Positions 61,983 to 64,000 of a stretch of 64,000 bases of DNA are shown here, in pieces. The position numbers and the translations under genes are program-made. The DNA is taken from positions 19,096,001-19,160,000 of the forward strand of contig NC_090133.1 in NCBI RefSeq assembly GCF_040581485.1, read 5' to 3'. The notes below the pieces were generated by a model. It did not search any database and had not been told where the DNA came from. It worked only from the letters and a program-made list of their open reading frames with translations. The stretch is from Linepithema humile. Taxonomy: Eukaryota > Arthropoda > Insecta > Hymenoptera > Formicidae. The first letter of the stretch is position 1. Each line of letters opens with the position of its first letter.

Positions 61983-62098
61983 CTAAAAATGTATCAAGCA
62001 CGGAAATAAATCTACGATAACTGACAAAACAACTCTCTGCAGACAATTAAATCTCGCAGAATTACTACGCTGACGACTACAATCCACACGACAACAGT
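61983..62098 (-). other. Probable 5' UTR exon and start region of VAMP
   Basis: On the minus strand a donor ag/gtgagtg (GT at 61982-61981) pairs with the acceptor at 61588-61587, which leads 37 bases of UTR into the ATG. The exon therefore ends at 61983 and begins somewhere up to 62098, where the foldback element has been inserted. The exact start is unknown. No TATA box is seen. Confidence 0.5.
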
Positions 62099-63235
62099 CA
62101 ACACCACCTATAGACAAGGCCTCTCCACTGAAATCATGACGTCATCACTAGTAGGCCATTTATCTGTCAGTTTTCTAACGTAACCTTGTGTTTCATGCGA
62201 CATTAACGTGAATTTTTTAATAGTGTAGTGTGTTTTGATAAGAGTTTTTTGTTGTGGATAGTTGATGAATGCCTGTATTATTGAGGTAAGTCATAATTTT
62301 ATTAATTTACCGAATTATGAACGTATTTAGAAAACTGACCATAATAGGTTAGATTTGGATCATACTTCTTTATTATTGAAATTATGTATTTCTTTTATAG
62401 CAATGCCTTTCAAATGTTGTGTGCCAAATTGTAACGGTAATTACAAAAATGTTAATAATAAAAATTACGCATACACTCTCTAACATCCTTTTAAAGAATT
62501 ACACAAAAAGACAAAATGATATCATAAGAAGAAAAACAATGCCAGACTGCAAAAGAATAAAACCATAAACTAAAGCTGTTTTATTATTTTATTCAATAAA
62601 GTAATTTAAATTACTTTATTAAATATAATAATAGTAAATTCTTTGAATAAAATAATAAAACAGCTTTAGTTAATGGTTTCATTCTTTTGCAGTCTGGCAT
62701 TGTTTTTCTTCTTATGATATCATTTTGTCTTTTTGTGTAATTGTTTAAAAAGATGTTAGAGAGTGTATGCGTAATGTTTATAATTAACATTTTTGTAATT
62801 GCCGTTACAATTTGGCACACAACATTTGAAAGGCATTGCTATAAAAGAAATACATAATTTCTTTATTATTGAAATTATGTATTTCTTTTATAACAATGCC
62901 TTTCAAATGTTGTGTGCCAAATTGTAACGGCAATTACAAAAATGTTAATTATTTATATTGTTAAACAAGTATGATCCAAATCTAACCTATTATGGTCAGT
63001 TTTCTAAATACGTTCATAATTCGGTAAATTAATAAAATTATGACTTACCTCAATAATACAGGCATTCATCAACTATCCACAACAAAAAACTCTTATCAAA
63101 ACACACTACACTATTAAAAAATTCACGTTAATGTCGCATGAAACACAAGGTTACGTTAGAAAACTGACAGATAAATGGCCTACTAGTGATGACGTCATGA
63201 TTTCAGTGGAGAGGCCTTGTCTATAGGTGGTGTTG
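62099..63235. mobile_element. 1.14-kb foldback element with THAP-domain remnants (P-like)
   Basis: Ends are caacaccacctatagacaag and its inverse, with arms of about 270 bases (62099 to about 62370; about 62965 to 63235). They are flanked by CAACAGT at 62092-62098 and 63236-63242, extendable to an eighth C depending on the boundary chosen. Inside are three copies (plus at 62403, minus at 62836, plus at 62896) of a short frame starting MPFKCCVPNCNGNYK, the opening of a C2CH THAP zinc finger as found at the N-terminus of P-element and THAP9-type transposases. Stops follow soon after. A donor gag/gtaagt at 62286 and an acceptor ttttatag at 62400 resemble the 5' UTR intron of the parent transposase gene. 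Non-autonomous. Confidence 0.8.
62403..62480 (+). pseudogene. THAP-type transposase N-terminal fragment
   Basis: ATG at 62403 opens MPFKCCVPNCNGNYKN and about ten further residues before a TAA near 62481. After that, HPFKELHKKTKWYHKKK in the same frame resembles the basic part of a THAP domain. The CxxxC pair is visible but the later C and H zinc ligands are not. Two further partial copies at 62836 (minus) and 62896 (plus) show that the source segment was duplicated in inverted and direct orientation inside the element. No full transposase is present. Confidence 0.6.
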
Positions 63236-63257
63236 CAACAGTCGATGACACAGATCG

Positions 63258-63281
63258 AAGATGGCGATAATGATGACGTCA
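63258..63281 (-). promoter_or_regulatory. YY1-like box and CRE upstream of VAMP
   Basis: Read on the minus (VAMP sense) strand there is tgacgtca at 63281-63274 followed by cgccatctt at 63266-63258. These are perfect matches to the cAMP-response element core and to the YY1/initiator-type box common at TATA-less animal promoters. They sit just beyond the inserted element, as if they were the proximal promoter before the insertion. Function is inferred. Confidence 0.4.
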
Positions 63282-63293
63282 TGTGAATATTAC

Positions 63294-64000
63294 GGCTGCG
63301 TTCAGTTTAGATGCTTACACGCTGTAAGCGTTTATGCTTATAAGTGCTATTTGCGTTTATTCAGTTTCTAAGTTTTTGCTCACATCGAAAGTAATAAAAT
63401 CGTTCGCTTTGACTGTATAAGCAATTGTAAGCGCGTAAAAAAATTAATAATTATAGCATTTGCACAAGCATTAATTTTATTAGACTATATCAATAACGAA
63501 AATTATAATTCTATAAAAAAAAATTAAAAAATTGTTCGCTTAATCTTTCTTTAAATATTCATTCTATTAACAAGTCAATACACCTTGATTGCAAAATTAT
63601 GTAGCACACATTATATCAGCTTATACGATAAACAGTTTAAATTGAATTTTAAATATGTCCAATAATTAAGTAATATTAAATAATTTAACAATTAAATTTA
63701 CAAATAAATATATTTTATTTTGTTATTTTCTAGAGTAACAATTTCATACCTTTATATAAAATTAATCAATTTTTAATTATTTGTTACATTTATCACTTTC
63801 AAAATAACAAGATTAAAATCGAGTCAATAATAAATCTATTTTAAATTTTGCTCAGTATGATGCGTCCTAATATGAAGATCAATCGTTTTCCATATTCTTT
63901 CTAAGATCTCATTTTGAGGAATCATGATGATAATATCTGAGAGCATCTCTATAATGTTCTTGGGTTTCTTATGAGTATTGTTTCTACAGTATTGATTCCA
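63294..64000. mobile_element. Left end of a possible further DNA transposon (runs off window)
   Basis: The sequence ggctgcgttcagtttagatg at about 63294, preceded by tta, resembles the terminal repeat style of PIF/Harbinger-type elements, which duplicate a 3-bp TWA site. The other end is outside the window, so neither the inverted repeat nor the duplication can be tested. The interior is AT-rich and ends in the open frame below. Confidence 0.25.
63836..64000 (-). CDS. Partial open frame, C-terminal end of an unidentified protein
   Basis: From the window edge the minus strand is open for 54 codons and ends at TAG (63838-63836). It is charged and Lys/Ile-rich: NIIEMLSDIIIMIPQNEILE then RIWKTIDLHIRTHHTEQNL. 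If the flanking sequence is a transposon end this may be its transposase or an accessory DNA-binding protein. I do not recognise it. No splice site is needed, since the frame simply reaches the edge. Confidence 0.3.
   Translation of the reverse strand, partial: WNQYCRNNTHKKPKNIIEMLSDIIIMIPQNEILERIWKTIDLHIRTHHTEQNLK

Noticed and set aside
1..64000. CRISPR array, bacterial operons, rRNA genes
   Set aside because: No regularly spaced direct repeats, no ribosomal RNA sequence, and all supported genes have spliceosomal introns.

Overview
This window is eukaryotic, AT-rich, intron-containing animal DNA. Exon structure, protein similarity and transposon content point to an insect, most likely a hymenopteran and possibly an ant; the species assignment is inference. 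No operons, bacterial genes or CRISPR arrays are present. Most long open frames are shadows. Real genes had to be assembled from exons using splice signals, reading phase and remembered family alignments.

Layout. 1-14 kb is gene-poor. It holds three exon-like segments on the minus strand (13.5, 11.5 and 3.4 kb) of a gene or genes I cannot name, plus two degenerate hairpin elements. 14-22.9 kb is a transposon-rich block: a 2.06-kb nearly perfect palindrome (14242-16301), a Tc1-like element with a frameshifted transposase (16846-18471), a small hairpin, a GC-rich unidentified repeat, and a nest of inserted elements (20248-22426) whose order can be read from target-site duplications. 23.6-27.0 kb carries a complete ten-exon carotenoid oxygenase of the ninaB type (plus strand, 641 aa). 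27.65-27.92 kb is a piggyBac-like MITE.

29.4-57.5 kb is occupied by a minus-strand ClC-2/ClC-a chloride channel gene. It has twelve common coding exons (925 codons) and at least three alternative 5' coding starts at about 35.9, 41.1/40.6 and 57.5 kb, all joining the same exon in phase 0. A two-exon malate/L-lactate dehydrogenase-like gene (minus strand, 398 aa) lies inside the largest intron of this locus. 54.47-54.93 kb is a hAT-like foldback element related to one in the 21-kb nest. 61.1-62.0 kb is a minus-strand synaptobrevin/VAMP gene. Its upstream region is interrupted by a 1.14-kb foldback element with THAP-domain remnants. The right edge shows the start of another probable transposon and an open frame running off the window.

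Functionally, the genes are an ordinary insect set: visual chromophore production (ninaB), epithelial or neuronal chloride conductance (ClC-a), a cytosolic or mitochondrial 2-hydroxyacid dehydrogenase, and membrane fusion (VAMP). I see no pathway joining them. The unusual content is the layered foldback DNA transposons and the alternative-promoter structure of the channel gene.
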